Assembly (NCBI GenBank): GCA_965207805.1
Contig: OZ242312.1
Location: 1,364,001 to 1,428,000 of the forward strand
From: Palauibacter sp965207805
Lineage (GTDB): Bacteria; Gemmatimonadota; Gemmatimonadetes; Palauibacterales; Palauibacteraceae
Reading direction: 5' to 3'
Length of the DNA: 64,000 nt
In this document: positions 62,790-64,000 of the stretch, one piece after another
Layout of the letters: the number at the start of each line of letters is the position of its first letter
Position numbering within the stretch: the first letter of the stretch is position 1
Position numbers and translations under genes: made by a program
The notes under the pieces: generated by a model
Seen by the model: only the letters and a program-made list of their open reading frames with translations
Database searches by the model: none
What the model was told of the DNA's origin: nothing

Positions 62790-64000
62790 TAACGGTCCAC
62801 GAATTCGGCGACGTGTGCGGGGGCGAGGCGCGCGGTATGGCGGGAGACCGCGATCATGACGATCACGTTTCCGACCATGCCGTAGATGCCGGGGTGGACG
62901 CCGGCGGTCGCGGCGGCTGAGACGAGATCCAGCCGCAGGGCCAGATCGAGGAAGAACGCGATGCCGCCGCCCGCCACGAGACCCCACAGCGCCCCCGCGC
63001 GCGTGACTCCCCGCCACAGGAAGGTCACGACCGTCAGCGGGAAGAGTTGCGCGATGAACCCGTAGCTGAGGAGCAGCAGTTCCACGAGGCTGAGTCCGGG
63101 GATCAGCGCGAGCCCGTAGCTGGCGGCGCCCACGAGGATCACCATGAGGCGGATCCAGCGCCGTTGCGCCGCGTCGTCGAGCGCGCCCGGCCGCAGGTTG
63201 CCCCAGAAGTCGCGTACAGCCACGGACCCCGCCGCATGCAGGAGCGCGTCTCCGGTGGACATCGAGGCTGCGAGCGCCCCCGCACAGAAGAGTCCCACGA
63301 TGAGCGGCGGCAGCCCGATCTGCGCCGACGTCACGATCGTGGGCAGGATGGCGTCCGCCGGCTCGACGCCGGGGAAGGCGAGCACGCCGGAAAAGCCGAT
63401 GAAGAGGATGGGGACGAGGAAGAGCGCGAAGGTCGGATAGTAGACGACCGTCCGCTTGAGCGTGTCCACGTCGCGGGCCGTGTAGATCTTCATGAAATAG
63501 TGCGGCCACACGCTGAAGCCGAAGGCGGAGATGGCGACGGAACTCGAGTAGGCGCCCCAGCTCCACGGCTGTCCGTCCGCCCCGAGTCCCGGACCCCGCA
63601 GCATGTCCGGGAGCCCCGCCGCGATCGCGTCGAACATGGGACCCACGCCGCCGTGCAGCTTCGCCGGCAGGTAGAGGCCGAGCCCCCACGCGAGTACCAT
63701 CATGAACATCCCCTGGAAGGTGTTCGTCCAGCCGACCCCCAGGACGCCGCTCCGGAAGACGTAGACGAGGACGACCCCGTACGCGATCGCGGACCCGGCC
63801 CACTGCGGAACGCGCCCCTCCGTCACCACGTTGAAGACGTATCCCGCCCCCTTCATCTGGATCACCAGGTAGGGGACGAAGGCAAAGACGGAGAGGACCG
63901 CGAGGATGGCCGGGATCGCGCGGCTGTCGAAGCGGTGCGCGAAGAGTTCGGCCTGCGTGACGTAACCGAAACGCCGGCCGAGAGCGGCGACGCGCGGGCC
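62789..64000 (-). CDS. Sodium:solute symporter, N-terminus beyond window edge
   Basis: The frame continues off the right edge; the visible 403 residues are the central and C-terminal part of an SSS (SLC5) family symporter. Visible patches include RRFGYVTQAELFAHRFDSRA, VFAFVPYLVIQMKGAGYVF, NTFQGMFMMVLAWGLGLY and FGFSVWPHYFMKIYTARD. Ten or more helices are visible. It imports a small solute with sodium; the solute cannot be named. GTG 63865 is internal, not the start. It probably imports a substrate for the neighbouring hydrolases, but that is inference. Confidence 0.93.
   Translation of the reverse strand, partial: GPRVAALGRRFGYVTQAELFAHRFDSRAIPAILAVLSVFAFVPYLVIQMKGAGYVFNVVTEGRVPQWAGSAIAYGVVLVYVFRSGVLGVGWTNTFQGMFMMVLAWGLGLYLPAKLHGGVGPMFDAIAAGLPDMLRGPGLGADGQPWSWGAYSSSVAISAFGFSVWPHYFMKIYTARDVDTLKRTVVYYPTFALFLVPILFIGFSGVLAFPGVEPADAILPTIVTSAQIGLPPLIVGLFCAGALAASMSTGDALLHAAGSVAVRDFWGNLRPGALDDAAQRRWIRLMVILVGAASYGLALIPGLSLVELLLLSYGFIAQLFPLTVVTFLWRGVTRAGALWGLVAGGGIAFFLDLALRLDLVSAAATAGVHPGIYGMVGNVIVMIAVSRHTARLAPAHVAEFVDR

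Overview
The window is a very GC-rich, densely packed bacterial chromosome segment with 48 supported protein genes. I found no rRNA, tRNA, CRISPR array, insertion sequence or phage gene, and no gene-free stretch above about 300 bases if the small gene at 9185-9445 is real. The family repertoire suggests Gemmatimonadota or a close relative. It includes a large secreted Asp-box/VPS10 protein, a barrel-less carboxypeptidase-regulatory plus Plug protein, LVIVD-type secreted propellers, a MoxR/DUF58/BatA cluster and many M20, amidase and serine hydrolases. That placement is inference from gene content only; there is no marker gene here to prove it.

Region 1 (1-13.0 kb) is a mixed housekeeping and secreted region. 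It holds a membrane protein cut by the left edge, an AHSA1-type protein, a radical SAM protein, a 1-acylglycerol-phosphate-type acyltransferase, the Asp-box protein, a class IV aminotransferase, an alpha/beta hydrolase and a photolyase. Region 2 (13.1-30.5 kb) is one long plus-strand run built around MoxR ATPase, DUF58 and BatA. Upstream are a VWA/amidotransferase-like membrane protein, a degenerate C13/caspase-like protein, a TPR-gluzincin and a DUF4159 protein. Downstream are a 1186-residue DUF4175-like coiled-coil protein, a TauE/SafE permease that seems to start at CTG, an ornithine-cyclodeaminase-family enzyme and a steroid 5-alpha-reductase-like protein.

Region 3 (30.5-34.8 kb, minus strand) is a tightly coupled four-gene operon: Tat-exported substrate-binding protein, Cache/HAMP membrane protein without an output domain, OFA-type MFS transporter and M23 peptidase. 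Region 4 (35-41.5 kb) has aconitase facing a partial cytochrome c maturation operon (ccmE-F-G-H), with a 22-base perfect palindrome between them. Region 5 (41.7-51.3 kb) carries a zinc-ribbon protein, an M20 peptidase, an MBL-rhodanese persulfide dioxygenase-like protein, and asparagine synthase flanked by two secreted LVIVD/choice-of-anchor proteins whose C-termini match.

Region 6 (51.3-64 kb) looks catabolic. It has a three-subunit molybdenum hydroxylase overlapping a malonyl-CoA-synthetase-like ligase, then a cyclase-family hydrolase, a class C beta-lactamase-fold hydrolase, an amidase, a second M20 enzyme, the Plug-like secreted protein and a sodium:solute symporter cut by the right edge. 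Translational coupling is a theme: NTGA start/stop overlaps occur with ATG, GTG, TTG and apparently CTG.
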